Shown one piece after another: positions 7,384 through 16,521 of a stretch of 64,000 nt of DNA. Made by a program: the position numbers and the translations under genes. The stretch's first letter is position 1, and each line of letters starts with the position of its first letter. Below the pieces are notes generated by a model. That model was not told where the DNA came from. It did not search any database and saw only the letters and a list, made by a program, of their open reading frames with translations. The stretch covers positions 1-64,000 of the forward strand of contig JAKVCO010000020.1 in NCBI GenBank assembly GCA_022448245.1. Direction: 5' to 3'. Source of the DNA: Paracoccaceae bacterium (GTDB lineage Bacteria > Pseudomonadota > Alphaproteobacteria > Rhodobacterales > Rhodobacteraceae).

Positions 7384-8958
7384 ATGAGCAGAACCGTCAT
7401 CGCATGGATCGCACTCGTCGCGCTTTGGGGCGCGATGGCTGTGGCGCTGGTGCTTCCGGGCGCGCTATCGATCACGAAACACTCCGGCGATGCGCTGCAT
7501 ATGATCGCAATTATGGAGCGTTTGGCGCAGGGGCAACTGCCGCATCTGGACTTTCAAACGCCCATCGGAATTCTCGCGTTTTGGCCGATTGCTTTGCTCG
7601 TGAAGGTGGGGCTTAGCGTTGGGCAAGCCTTTCTAATATCGCAAGTATTTCTGGGAGCGCTCTTTGGTGGTGCCGCGCTTGCGATGGCACGCCGACGTGT
7701 CTCGGCAACCTTCTCCGGCGGGCTTGCGGCCATCGTGGTAATCCTGACAATGGCGCTGGTGCATGGAGAGGCGGACATCGCTGTCTCCGTCTCGATGCAC
7801 TATAACCGCTGGGCGTGGGCGCTGGCCTTTATCGCTGTCTTTTCGGCCTTCTTACCACCAGTTACGGGTGGCCGGTGGGAGGGGCCCGTTCTGGGCGTGA
7901 TCATGGCATCGCTCGCGCTGATGAAGGTCACCTACTTCGTCGTTTTCGCGCCGCTTGTGGTACTAGGGATGCTCATGACAGGGCAGCGTCAGGCGCTGTT
8001 CTTCGCGCTTCTGACAGGCCTTCTCGTGGCCGGCGCACTGACGCTTCTTCTGGGCGTGGGCTACTGGGCTGCGTATGTGAGCGATCTGCTGACGGTCGCA
8101 AGCTCCAACATCCGCGCGCAGCCGGGGCTTGATTTGGCGCAGGTGTTTACCGCGCCTGCTTATCTGGCGGGCACAGCAGTCGCGTTCATTTCGGTCATCG
8201 TACTGCGCCGTGGTGGGTTCGAGGTGGAGGGGTTCCTTGTCCTGCTCCTCGCACTGGCGGGCACCTACGTGACCTACCAGAACTTCGGGAATGATCCCCA
8301 ATGGTGGGCGCTTCTGGCGCTGCTCCTTGTCATCTGGGCGGTGGAAGCACCGGTGTCTGGGCCGAAGGTGCCGCTGACGGTCTGTGCCGGGGCACTGGCA
8401 GCGATGATCGCGCCGAGTTTTGTGAATATGGGCGTCTCGCCCTTCCGGCATGTGGCCATCGATCAGGCCGATTACCTGCCACTTTTGGCCGGTGGAGATC
8501 GCCATCAGGACCTTCTCGTCAGCCGTGTGAAAGCGAACCGGATCCGCGGCGACATCGCGCTGGAGGGCTACCGTGCGTTCAACCCTAAGCCCGGCCCGGA
8601 ACCGACGGTCTTTAAGGGAGAGACGCTCCCCGATTGCCGGACGGAACCTGTGGCGGGCTATTTCGGGACCATCGCGGCAGACCTTCGTGATCGTGGCCTC
8701 GCTCAGGGGAAGGCGATCTTTGCGATCGATATCCTCAATCCCTACTGGCTCTATGGGGATCACCCGCCGCTGCCGGGTGGTACGCCGTGGTACTACAACG
8801 GTCTGCCCGGGGCTGCGGAAGGGGGCCTCGTGTTGCTGCCGTCTTGCCCGATCCTGACGCGGGTGCGGGGCATCATTGCCGAGCAGCTGGAAGACTGGCC
8901 CATGACCGAAGTGGCCCGGACCGAGCTCTACACGCTCTACCGTCTAGAAAGCCGCTAG
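7384..8958 (+). CDS. Polytopic membrane protein, possible GT-C type glycosyltransferase
   Basis: A 524-residue integral membrane protein with about ten hydrophobic helices in the first 380 residues and a soluble C-terminal part of about 140 residues. After the first helix comes ITKHSGDALHM, where an acidic residue follows the helix as in the first external loop of GT-C lipid-sugar transferases; this resemblance is weak and the family assignment is inference. The start has a GGGGAGAAAGC ribosome site. The gene is divergent from the AAA ATPase and converges on the prepilin peptidase gene, overlapping its 3' end by 15 bases. Modification of an envelope glycan or pilus component is possible but unproven. 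Confidence 0.75.
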   Translation: MSRTVIAWIALVALWGAMAVALVLPGALSITKHSGDALHMIAIMERLAQGQLPHLDFQTPIGILAFWPIALLVKVGLSVGQAFLISQVFLGALFGGAALAMARRRVSATFSGGLAAIVVILTMALVHGEADIAVSVSMHYNRWAWALAFIAVFSAFLPPVTGGRWEGPVLGVIMASLALMKVTYFVVFAPLVVLGMLMTGQRQALFFALLTGLLVAGALTLLLGVGYWAAYVSDLLTVASSNIRAQPGLDLAQVFTAPAYLAGTAVAFISVIVLRRGGFEVEGFLVLLLALAGTYVTYQNFGNDPQWWALLALLLVIWAVEAPVSGPKVPLTVCAGALAAMIAPSFVNMGVSPFRHVAIDQADYLPLLAGGDRHQDLLVSRVKANRIRGDIALEGYRAFNPKPGPEPTVFKGETLPDCRTEPVAGYFGTIAADLRDRGLAQGKAIFAIDILNPYWLYGDHPPLPGGTPWYYNGLPGAAEGGLVLLPSCPILTRVRGIIAEQLEDWPMTEVARTELYTLYRLESR

Positions 8959-9471
8959 GGCGAGGTAGAAGCTCACCACGCCGCCAAGCGCGTAGCCCAA
9001 GGGAAACCGCTTGCCGGAGCGCCAGGATTGCCACAAAGGCACGCTGCGGTCGGCGCCCGCGATCAGCGACAAACGGTGCGCCACGAAGGCTGCAAGCCCG
9101 CAGGCGCTGAAGAGGATCACAACGAGGATCAGGTCTTCACGCATAAAGTAGGGGGCCGCAGCGGCGATGAACTTGGCATCTCCGCCCCCCATTGCGCCCG
9201 CCATGTAGAGGACGAGCATGATGGCGAGGACGATTAAGGCCTGCAGGATTTGGCCGAAATAGAGCGGCCACGGCAGGACGAAAGGACCAAGAACCAGAAA
9301 GACGCCGAAGACGAAAAGAACGAGCCCGTTCAATATCTTAAGGCGAGCCATGTCGTACCACGCCATGTAGAACCACACGGGCACCATCACGATCAGAAAC
9401 GTGAGGGCTGCGCCATCCGGATAGGACGGCTCAAAGCGGGAGAAGACCTCCCATGGCGCCATGATGTCCAC
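8944..9471 (-). CDS. cpaA: Tad prepilin peptidase (CpaA/TadV)
   Basis: A 175-residue A24-family aspartic peptidase with about five membrane helices. The two catalytic aspartates are visible: one in WYDMARLKILN and one in the MGGGDAKFIAAAAPY motif. It removes the leader of Flp pilins at the inner membrane. Its GTG start overlaps the stop of the upstream TPR lipoprotein gene by one base (TAGTG), so it is translated as the last gene of the Tad operon. An ATG three codons in is an alternative start. Confidence 0.92.
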   Translation of the reverse strand: MDIMAPWEVFSRFEPSYPDGAALTFLIVMVPVWFYMAWYDMARLKILNGLVLFVFGVFLVLGPFVLPWPLYFGQILQALIVLAIMLVLYMAGAMGGGDAKFIAAAAPYFMREDLILVVILFSACGLAAFVAHRLSLIAGADRSVPLWQSWRSGKRFPLGYALGGVVSFYLALAAF

Positions 9472-10337
9472 TAGTTTGCGACGTTAGCCTCGAGGGCACG
9501 CAGCGAACGCACGGCGGCCTCGAAATGCTGCGGATGCGTGTCGATGGCTTCGCGCAGAAGGCCTTTGCCCGTGCTCACATCACCCTGCTTGATGGCCGAA
9601 AGGCCCAGCGTGTGGAGGAGCTGCGCGCGCTCGACCTGGCTCATCTGAACGACGGGCAGGTCATATTTGCGCTGAGCACCGCGCGCGAGAACGAGGTTGT
9701 TCTTGGCGGTGAAGAGGGAGGTATCCTGGCTGATCGCCTCGATGAAGAGGCGCTCGGCTTCAGAGAAGTCGCCGCGCGTCAGTTTGGAATAGCCCCAGTT
9801 GTTCAGAACCGCCGAAGGCTTCGTCGTCAGGCCTGCGGCCGTCTCGTAGAAACTATCGGCCTTTTCCCAAGACCGGTTGCTGTCTGCGACCATCGCCTCA
9901 AGGCGGTAGCGCTTGAATGTCTCGTGGGTCGGCGGGATCGTGTTCAGCTGCGCCTCTGCCTGCTTCCACTCGCCGTTGCGGATCAGCGCGTCGGCGTAAT
10001 CCACGTTGTCTTCCATCGTGGCGTCTTCGTGCTTGATAACGAGGCCCCAGGCCTCCATCGCTTCACGGGGGCGCTTGGCACGGATCAGCGACTTGGCCAG
10101 GCCGCGCTGGAATTCGAGCCGCTCGGGATCGTTCGTCAGCGAGCGGCGGAAATAGTCCACGGCCTCGTTGGGGTCAGCGACCGTGAGCATCACGTCATTG
10201 AGGTTGGTTTCGTCGACCACATTGGTCGCTTTGAGGGCTCGTTCGACCTCGGTGCCGCCTCCAAGAGGAAGGCTTTCACAACCCGAAATCACCATCGCCA
10301 AAGGCAAAACTGCCAGCGCCATCCGCCGCATGTTCAA
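9471..10337 (-). CDS. TadD-like tetratricopeptide lipoprotein
   Basis: A 288-residue protein with a lipoprotein signal peptide (lipobox VISGC, Cys20) and several TPR units, for example the stretch from ADPNEAVDYFRRSL to FQRGLAKSLI and VLNNWGYSKLTRGDFSEAERLF. TadD-type proteins help assemble or localise the secretin of the Tad apparatus at the outer membrane. The gene follows the other TPR lipoprotein gene and is coupled to cpaA. A start two codons downstream (MRRMA) is also possible. Confidence 0.88.
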   Translation of the reverse strand: MNMRRMALAVLPLAMVISGCESLPLGGGTEVERALKATNVVDETNLNDVMLTVADPNEAVDYFRRSLTNDPERLEFQRGLAKSLIRAKRPREAMEAWGLVIKHEDATMEDNVDYADALIRNGEWKQAEAQLNTIPPTHETFKRYRLEAMVADSNRSWEKADSFYETAAGLTTKPSAVLNNWGYSKLTRGDFSEAERLFIEAISQDTSLFTAKNNLVLARGAQRKYDLPVVQMSQVERAQLLHTLGLSAIKQGDVSTGKGLLREAIDTHPQHFEAAVRSLRALEANVAN

Positions 10338-10388
10338 CTCCTGCTCTCGTACCGCAGCGGTCTATGCCCCTGTCGGTCACCTCAAATT

Positions 10389-10940
10389 CTACGGGTTCTG
10401 CGTGATTAGGTAATCAGAGCTGCCCCGTCGGACCAATGCAAAGGTCTCTTCTTGAACAAGATTATAGACAGGGTTTTCGATTTTTGCGAGCGCTTTGCGC
10501 AGGTTGTCGCGAATAGCGACGGAATTTCCGTTGTCTAGCGCGAAGGCTTGGCGAAAGAGTTGCGCGGCTTCAACAGTTTTGCCCCGCTCCATGAGAACCA
10601 CACCCAGATTGTTAAGGACATCGGGGTCCGTTCCGTCCTTCTCATAGGCCTCGCGGAGCTGGTTTTCGGCCTGTCCGAGGCGCCCGAGGCCCAGATTTGC
10701 TGTGCCGAGCGACATCAGGATGTCCGGGGTCAGCCCCTCTTCACCGGCGGCGCGTGTGAAGGATCGAAGCGCGAGCTCGTATTGGCCCGCTGCCATCAGG
10801 CGGTGACCGATCTCAATTTCAGGGACAGTTGTTTCACCACGGGAGGGCGGGGCATAGGGGCTGCCATCTGGCGTGATGAGGCCGCCTGAAGAACAGGCGG
10901 CCATCATGGTCAAGGCGCTGATCGCGATCAGGTGTTTCAT
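10389..10940 (-). CDS. TadD-like TPR lipoprotein, short
   Basis: A 183-residue lipoprotein. The signal peptide MKHLIAISALTMMAACSSG ends in a lipobox (AAC). Two or three TPR units follow (IGHRLMAAGQYELALRSF, LMSLGTANLGLGRLGQAENQL, LNNLGVVLMERGKTVEAAQLF). The first methionine giving a signal peptide was taken as the start; an in-frame opening upstream has no lipoprotein character. It lies between tadC and the longer TPR lipoprotein gene, and two TadD-type genes in tandem are common in this group. A role in secretin assembly is inferred from position. Confidence 0.88.
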   Translation of the reverse strand: MKHLIAISALTMMAACSSGGLITPDGSPYAPPSRGETTVPEIEIGHRLMAAGQYELALRSFTRAAGEEGLTPDILMSLGTANLGLGRLGQAENQLREAYEKDGTDPDVLNNLGVVLMERGKTVEAAQLFRQAFALDNGNSVAIRDNLRKALAKIENPVYNLVQEETFALVRRGSSDYLITQNP

Positions 10941-10975
10941 TCTCGGGCCCTTTGCAGGGCCTCGTCGCGGGCCCC

Positions 10976-11947
10976 TTAGTATTTTTGAACCGACGCCCCA
11001 CCTTGGGACAGCATCAGGTAGATCTCCCAAACGGAGGGCCCGATGAGGATGATGAGGAGCGGCGGAACGGTCAGCATCATCGTCGCCAGTGTCATCTTTG
11101 TGGGCAGCTTATTCGCTTTTTCCTCGGCGCGCATCACTCGTTTGTCACGCATTTCACCGGCGTAGACCCGAAGGGCCTCAGCGATAGAGGTACCAAACTG
11201 TTGCGACTGCACCAGAACGGTCACGAAGGAGCCCACATCCGGCACACCAGCACGTTCGGACATGTCTTTGAGGACGGAAGTTTTGTCCTTACCGGCCTTC
11301 ATTTCGTGAGCGACGATGGCGAATTCTTCGGCCAGCGCCGGGAAGCCTGCCGCGATTTCTTCGGAGACGCGGATGATGGCCTGGTCGAGGGACTGACCCG
11401 CTTCCACACAAACGAGCATCATGTCGAGCGCGTCAGGGAAGCCGTTCTCGATTTCTTCCTGTCGCTTTTGCAGACGCTTGGTGACCCAGTATTTCGGGAT
11501 CATGTATCCTACGATGCCGGGCAGAAGACCGGTGAGCAGCATCTTCTGCATGCCCACTTCTTCCTGCGTCGTGCTTTGAACCACGACCACGAGCGCACCG
11601 ATCGCCAGAAGACCAAGGCCCAAAGCGAATTGCGCGAAGTGATAGGTGCGAACAGAGTTCTTCGACCGGTAGCCGGCCTGCATTAGGCGTAGTTTTACGG
11701 CCGAATATTCCTCTTCGTCCTGCGGTTCGAGGAACTGGGAATACTTCTGCAGCTTGTCTTTACCGTTGCCATAGCGCAGCGCGTCCTTCTTGGGCGCGGT
11801 GTTTACTGCGGCTTGGGTCTTGAGTTTGGAATACGGATCCGCAGGGGCCTTCATGATCATCATCGCAGCCGCGACGACGAGAACGACGCCAAGGACACCT
11901 AGGACGATAACGGGGCCAAACGGGCCGAGGGCTTCGAATATTTGCAT
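10976..11947 (-). CDS. tadC: Tad inner-membrane platform protein TadC
   Basis: A 323-residue type II secretion F-domain protein. An N-terminal helix (GPVIVLGVLGVVLVVAAAMMI) precedes two central helices and a C-terminal one; the F-domain signature appears as FPDALDMMLVCVEAGQSLDQAI. With TadB it forms the inner-membrane platform on which CpaF acts to build or retract the pilus. The gene lies 12 bases downstream of tadB. Confidence 0.94.
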   Translation of the reverse strand: MQIFEALGPFGPVIVLGVLGVVLVVAAAMMIMKAPADPYSKLKTQAAVNTAPKKDALRYGNGKDKLQKYSQFLEPQDEEEYSAVKLRLMQAGYRSKNSVRTYHFAQFALGLGLLAIGALVVVVQSTTQEEVGMQKMLLTGLLPGIVGYMIPKYWVTKRLQKRQEEIENGFPDALDMMLVCVEAGQSLDQAIIRVSEEIAAGFPALAEEFAIVAHEMKAGKDKTSVLKDMSERAGVPDVGSFVTVLVQSQQFGTSIAEALRVYAGEMRDKRVMRAEEKANKLPTKMTLATMMLTVPPLLIILIGPSVWEIYLMLSQGGASVQKY

Positions 11948-11959
11948 CTTTTCGGCCCC

Positions 11960-12928
11960 TTACACTTTGATGTTCACGAGGTTCTTCATGACGAAGAGGT
12001 TTGCAGCAAGGAAGCCACCCACAGCGAGACACGCTGGCATGAAGACGGGCGTACCCATCACCTTGTCGTAGTAGTTCGGCTGGATCACGTTGATCGCGAT
12101 AAGTGCGAGAAACGGGAAACCGGACAGGAAGTTACCGGACCACTTAGCTTCGGCCGTGATCGCTTTCACGCGACGGAAGAGCTTGAAGCGGGCGCGGATA
12201 ACCTTGGCCAAGCCGTCGAGAACTTCGGCGAGGTTACCACCGGAGGTCTGCTGGATCGTCACGGCCACGGCGAGGAAGCGAAGGTCCTGCATGTCCAGGC
12301 GCTCGGCCATGTGCTTGAGGGCTTCGCCCACGTCACGGCCATAGGCGCTTTCGTCGGCGATGATGCCGAATTCAGACGCCAACGGATCCGGAACTTCCTT
12401 GGCCACGATATTAAGTGCCGAGGAGAACGGGTGACCGACGCGCAGGCTTCGCACCATCAGTTCGACGGCGTCGGGCAGCTGCTCTTCGATCATGCCAAGG
12501 CGCTTTTTGGCCTTGCCGGAAACCCACATGAAAACGCCGCCAATGCCCATGGCAAGGCTGACGCCGATGCGGATCGCGATATCTGTTTCGGTGCCAATGG
12601 TCAGGCCGATGAAGGCCACAACGCACAGCGCACCCATCACCATGACAAGCTGTGTGGGCGAAAACGCGATGCCGCCCTTTTGCGCCTTGTCGGCGAGCAT
12701 GGAGTACAAAGGAACCTTGTTGGCGCTCAGGTGTTGGTTCATCTCCTTACGGAGTTGCTCCATCACATCTTCGCGCCCCTGGCCCTTCTTCATCATGTCG
12801 AGGCGACGATTGACCTTGTTGTTCAGGCTGATCGATTTGCCGAAAACGGTCAGATACAGGCCCTCGACGAGCACAAGCACGCCGATAAAGATCAGGCCAT
12901 AGATGATTGGTTCTGCGCCAATGGACAT
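11960..12928 (-). CDS. tadB: Tad inner-membrane platform protein TadB
   Basis: A 322-residue F-domain protein with an N-terminal membrane helix (IIYGLIFIGVLVLVEGLYL), a soluble linker, two central helices and the signature LPDAVELMVRSLRVGHPFSSAL, then paired C-terminal helices. It is the partner of TadC and sits directly after the CpaF ATPase gene (6-base gap), the usual tadA-tadB-tadC order. Confidence 0.95.
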   Translation of the reverse strand: MSIGAEPIIYGLIFIGVLVLVEGLYLTVFGKSISLNNKVNRRLDMMKKGQGREDVMEQLRKEMNQHLSANKVPLYSMLADKAQKGGIAFSPTQLVMVMGALCVVAFIGLTIGTETDIAIRIGVSLAMGIGGVFMWVSGKAKKRLGMIEEQLPDAVELMVRSLRVGHPFSSALNIVAKEVPDPLASEFGIIADESAYGRDVGEALKHMAERLDMQDLRFLAVAVTIQQTSGGNLAEVLDGLAKVIRARFKLFRRVKAITAEAKWSGNFLSGFPFLALIAINVIQPNYYDKVMGTPVFMPACLAVGGFLAANLFVMKNLVNIKV

Positions 12929-12934
12929 GACTGA

Positions 12935-14389
12935 TTACCCTATTTGCACTGGTTCAAAGAGCGACGGCGGAAGGTCGTAGCCCCACATTTTGAAGCGCTC
13001 GGAATAGTGTGAACGCACACCGGTGGCCGTGAAATGGCCAATGATCTTGTTGTCGGGCGTCAGGCCCGTGCGCTGGTAGCGGAAGACTTCCTGCATCGAC
13101 AGAACGTCGCCTTCCATGCCGGTCACCTCGGTGATCGACACCATGCGGCGCGAACCATCCTGGAGGCGCGAGGCCTGCACGATGAGGTTCACAGCCGATG
13201 CGATCTGCGAGCGAACGGCCTTTAGCGGCATCTCGATGCCGGCCATCGCGACCATGTTTTCCAAGCGGCTCACACCGTCGCGGGCGTTGTTCGCGTGGAT
13301 CGTGGTCATTGATCCGTCGTGGCCGGTGTTCATGGCCTGAAGCATGTCGATAACTTCTTCGCCGCGCGTCTCACCCACGATGATGCGATCAGGACGCATA
13401 CGAAGTGCGTTTCTCAGGCAGTCGCGCTGGGTCACAGCACCTTTGCCTTCAACGTTTGGCGGCTTCGATTCCATGCGGCCCACGTGGGTCTGCTGAAGCT
13501 GAAGTTCGGCCGTATCCTCGATCGTCAGGATGCGCTCGCTGTCGTCGATGAAAGACGAAAGCGCATTGAGCGTCGTGGTCTTACCAGAACCCGTACCGCC
13601 GGAGACGATCACGTTCAGGCGCGTGGCCACGGCGGCCTCAAGATAGGCGGCCATTTCTTCGGTGAAGGCGCCGAACTGGACAAGATCGTCGATCGCGAGC
13701 TTGTCCTTCTTAAACTTACGAATGGAGACGAGCGAGCCGTCCACCGCCACCGGCGGGACCATTGCGTTGAAACGCGAACCGTCGGCAAGACGGGCGTCCA
13801 CATAGGGGTTTGATTCATCGACCCGGCGGCCAACGGCGCTCACGATCTTGTCGATGATCCGCAGCAGGTGCTTTTCATCTTTGAACGTGATGTCCGACAA
13901 CGTCAGCTTACCGCGGCGTTCCACGAAGATCTGCTTGGGGCCGTTGATCAGGATATCGTTGACGTCTTCGTCTTGCAGAAGCGGCTCGATCGGGCCGAGG
14001 CCCTTCACTTCGTCATAGAGTTCCTGGTTGAGGGCCTGCCGCTCTTCGCGATTCAGAACAACCTCCATCTCCGAGAGGCTCTCGGATGCGATGGCCGTGA
14101 TTTCAGAACGAAGATCGTTCTCGGTCGCGTTTTCAAGCGCGGCCAAATTCAGGTTGTCGAGCAACGCCTTATGCAGCTCGAGCTTGATCTCGCCCAAGCG
14201 CTCCTTACGGCGTTGTTCTTTGTCTTTCGGGGCCACTTGCACGGGCTTGGACGGCTCGCGTCGCTGCACTTTCTGCGCCGCCTCGACGGATTTCGTGGCC
14301 GGAGCCTTCTCCGCAGCTGGTTCGGCGGCGGCGGCGGGCTTGGCCTTTACGGGCGTGGCACCCTGATCCTTCTTGTAGCGCGAAAACAT
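12935..14389 (-). CDS. cpaF: Tad pilus secretion ATPase CpaF/TadA
   Basis: A 484-residue VirB11-like ATPase. About 85 N-terminal residues are low-complexity and Ala/Lys/Glu-rich. The core then shows the [19 protein letters not shown] segment, Walker [10 protein letters not shown], the Asp box [14 protein letters not shown], Walker B and the His box ([20 protein letters not shown]). It powers pilus extension and retraction at the cytoplasmic face. It lies between tadZ and tadB on the same strand. Confidence 0.97.
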   Translation of the reverse strand: MFSRYKKDQGATPVKAKPAAAAEPAAEKAPATKSVEAAQKVQRREPSKPVQVAPKDKEQRRKERLGEIKLELHKALLDNLNLAALENATENDLRSEITAIASESLSEMEVVLNREERQALNQELYDEVKGLGPIEPLLQDEDVNDILINGPKQIFVERRGKLTLSDITFKDEKHLLRIIDKIVSAVGRRVDESNPYVDARLADGSRFNAMVPPVAVDGSLVSIRKFKKDKLAIDDLVQFGAFTEEMAAYLEAAVATRLNVIVSGGTGSGKTTTLNALSSFIDDSERILTIEDTAELQLQQTHVGRMESKPPNVEGKGAVTQRDCLRNALRMRPDRIIVGETRGEEVIDMLQAMNTGHDGSMTTIHANNARDGVSRLENMVAMAGIEMPLKAVRSQIASAVNLIVQASRLQDGSRRMVSITEVTGMEGDVLSMQEVFRYQRTGLTPDNKIIGHFTATGVRSHYSERFKMWGYDLPPSLFEPVQIG

Positions 14390-14401
14390 GGGAGCAGCTC
14401 C

Positions 14402-15643
14402 TTACGCGGCGTTTGCTGTGTCGGATTGATTGATCTCGTGAAGCGACGTCGCCAGCTTCAGGATTTCCTTGCGAAGCGGGTTCTTTGGCGCCGCACCTCC
14501 CAGAGGCACGCCGTGGTCGCATGCTTGCGCCACCTGCTTGCCGCCGTCGGGAAGCTGGATATCGATCGAGATATTTAGGCTTTCGGCCATCTTGCCGACG
14601 CGCGCCTTACCCGTGACGTCCATCATCTTGGGACCACGGTTGACGGCGAAGCGGCACTTCTCGAAAGGAAGATCTTCGCTTTGCAGCGCTTTCTTCCAAC
14701 GCGCGGCGTTCTGGGCCGAGCGCATGTCCACTTCCAGCGTGCAGAAATAGACGTGAGCGTGGTTCAGCACGGCTTCTGTCCACTGGACGAGAGCCGCTGG
14801 CATGTCCACGACCACATAGTCGAAGTTCGCAGCCGCCATCTTGAGCACGCGTTCCACGTCCTCCGGCGAAATCAGATCGAGCGGCACCATATCAGAAGGA
14901 GCGGTGAGAACATGCAGACGGTCATGGTACGTGAGCAGCGCCGCCATGAAGCTTTCGCTATCTATGCTCTCGGTGTCTTGAAGCATCTCCAGCACAGCGT
15001 CGCGACGCGGCAGCTCCAGGTAAGTGGAGGCGGCGCCGAACTGCAGATCAAAGTCGATCAGGCAGACGCGGGGCGGATTCTTCTTGTCGATGTTTGCCAG
15101 CTCCCAGGCGAGGTTGACGGCCATCGTGGAGGCACCTGTGCCGCCAGAAATGCCGTGCACCGGGAAGATCGCACCTTCGCGGTCGCCGGTCGCCTTAAGA
15201 GTATTGCGCATCTTTTCGGGGGCAGGGGCCTCCGGCTCGGGGCGCTTGAGGCGCTCGACCGCGGCCACCAGCTCACCTTCAGGAAGCGGGTAGGGGATGA
15301 ATTCATTCGCACCGTTGCGCAGAAGCTGATGCAACGTCGCTGTGGAAAGCTCTTCTGCGACGAGGATCGTTTTGATTCCCTTCGAGGTTGCCGACAGGAT
15401 GATGTCCATCACTTCTTGGATGTTTTCCTGATCGTCCTCGTCGAGAGCGATTGCCACGAACTCCAATGCTTCTGCGTCAGGTTGTTCGAAAAAGGCCAAC
15501 GCTTCGGAGAAGCCGAGGTCACCCCAGCATTCGCCCAACGCGGTTTCCATATCCTCGATCAGGAGATCAAAGTTCTGCACGTCTCGACTGATCGTGCACG
15601 CAACCAATGGCTGCGGTTCCGGCTGTAACATCGCACTGCTCAT
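14402..15643 (-). CDS. cpaE: Tad pilus localisation ATPase CpaE/TadZ
   Basis: A 413-residue protein with an atypical receiver-like N-terminal half and a MinD/ParA-type ATPase domain after about residue 150. The deviant Walker A region reads HGISGGTGASTMAVNLAWELA, followed by CLIDFDLQFGAASTYL and VVVDMPAAL. TadZ/CpaE places the Tad machine at a cell pole. The ATG at 15643 is followed by a second possible ATG four codons later. The 203 bases upstream hold a dyad and may contain a promoter separate from that of the secretin gene. Confidence 0.94.
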   Translation of the reverse strand: MSSAMLQPEPQPLVACTISRDVQNFDLLIEDMETALGECWGDLGFSEALAFFEQPDAEALEFVAIALDEDDQENIQEVMDIILSATSKGIKTILVAEELSTATLHQLLRNGANEFIPYPLPEGELVAAVERLKRPEPEAPAPEKMRNTLKATGDREGAIFPVHGISGGTGASTMAVNLAWELANIDKKNPPRVCLIDFDLQFGAASTYLELPRRDAVLEMLQDTESIDSESFMAALLTYHDRLHVLTAPSDMVPLDLISPEDVERVLKMAAANFDYVVVDMPAALVQWTEAVLNHAHVYFCTLEVDMRSAQNAARWKKALQSEDLPFEKCRFAVNRGPKMMDVTGKARVGKMAESLNISIDIQLPDGGKQVAQACDHGVPLGGAAPKNPLRKEILKLATSLHEINQSDTANAA

Positions 15644-15720
15644 CGCGATTTGCCCTTCTCACCTTGCGGCTAAGGGGACATTGCGGCCGGGAGAATCCCT
15701 GCTCTTTGCCCCACAAAACC

Positions 15721-15739
15721 TGACACCGGAGTGGTGCCA
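15721..15739 (-). promoter_or_regulatory. Inverted repeat in the cpaE upstream region
   Basis: TGACACC and GGTGCCA arms around a five-base centre form a dyad (TGrCACC-N5-GGTGyCA) about 80 bases upstream of cpaE. This is the size of a dimer binding site. It lies in the only sizeable gap inside the Tad operon downstream of the secretin gene. No regulator is assigned. Confidence 0.3.
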
Positions 15740-15815
15740 ACTTTTTCCCTACCGAGATGTGTGCTCGTGAAAGGGGGCAAGAATTGGGCTGGATTTGAGA
15801 ATTGTCGTGAAGATT

Positions 15816-15841
15816 GTGGGGGGATTGTTGGTCTCCCCCAC
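15816..15841. other. Hairpin at the 3' end of the OmpA-like gene
   Basis: GTGGGGG (15816-15822) pairs with CCCCCAC (15835-15841) just past the stop of the OmpA-like lipoprotein gene. On the minus strand no U-run follows; on the plus strand TATTTTTAA follows, but no plus-strand gene ends here. It may slow or reduce read-through into cpaE. Confidence 0.3.
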
Positions 15842-15846
15842 TATTT

Positions 15847-16488
15847 TTAACCGCCGGTGTCGGATTCCGCGGTGGTGGTCTGCTCGACGGCCGACTCTAC
15901 ATACTCACGCCACACGATCTCGGCATATTTGCCCTGCATGACGGTCGGATGGCTCTGAACGAAGCCGGAAACCTCGGTCACGGTGCGCCGGTTGGCGCGT
16001 TCGCGGCCCAAAGTCACGATGAGAGGCTGCGTTTCGCCAAAGCTGACTACAGCTTCCAGACGCGAGCGTGGAATGCCGCGAGTCGTCAGGTAGCTGACAG
16101 CCGCGTTCGCCCGGCGCAGGCCGAGACGTTTGTTATATACCTCAGATCCAACCGCATCGGCGTGGCCATAGACACGGAAGCGCGCTTCCGGGAACTGGCG
16201 GATGAAAACGGCCTGCTGATCAAGGATCTGACGCGCTGTTGGATCAAGGATCGACGAATTGAAGTCGAAATTGATCGTCGTAGGCACTGCCTGAGCAAAT
16301 CGGTTGCTCAAGTTGACTGCCGCGCTTTGCTGGCCGGTCATCAGAAGGCGGTTCTGCATCGTGGGGTTGCCGAAGCCACCCTCATCGATCAGCGCGCCTG
16401 CTTCACGTTGGTTGAAGTTGTAGATCAGGTCCTGGCTTTCGCACGAGGCGAGCACTGCCAGGCCGGCAAGGGCTGCTACGTATTTCAT
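15847..16488 (-). CDS. OmpA-family lipoprotein of the Tad locus
   Basis: A 213-residue protein with a lipobox (VLASC) and a C-terminal OmpA-like peptidoglycan-binding domain (INFDFNSSILDPTARQIL, RVYGHADAVGSEVYN, LGLRRANAAVSYL). It probably tethers the pilus apparatus to peptidoglycan. It lies 33 bases after the secretin gene. Proteins of this kind occupy the same place in other roseobacter Tad loci. Confidence 0.9.
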   Translation of the reverse strand: MKYVAALAGLAVLASCESQDLIYNFNQREAGALIDEGGFGNPTMQNRLLMTGQQSAAVNLSNRFAQAVPTTINFDFNSSILDPTARQILDQQAVFIRQFPEARFRVYGHADAVGSEVYNKRLGLRRANAAVSYLTTRGIPRSRLEAVVSFGETQPLIVTLGRERANRRTVTEVSGFVQSHPTVMQGKYAEIVWREYVESAVEQTTTAESDTGG

Positions 16489-16521
16489 GGCCTGGGCCTC
16501 CGCTTAATTGTCTTCGCGTCG

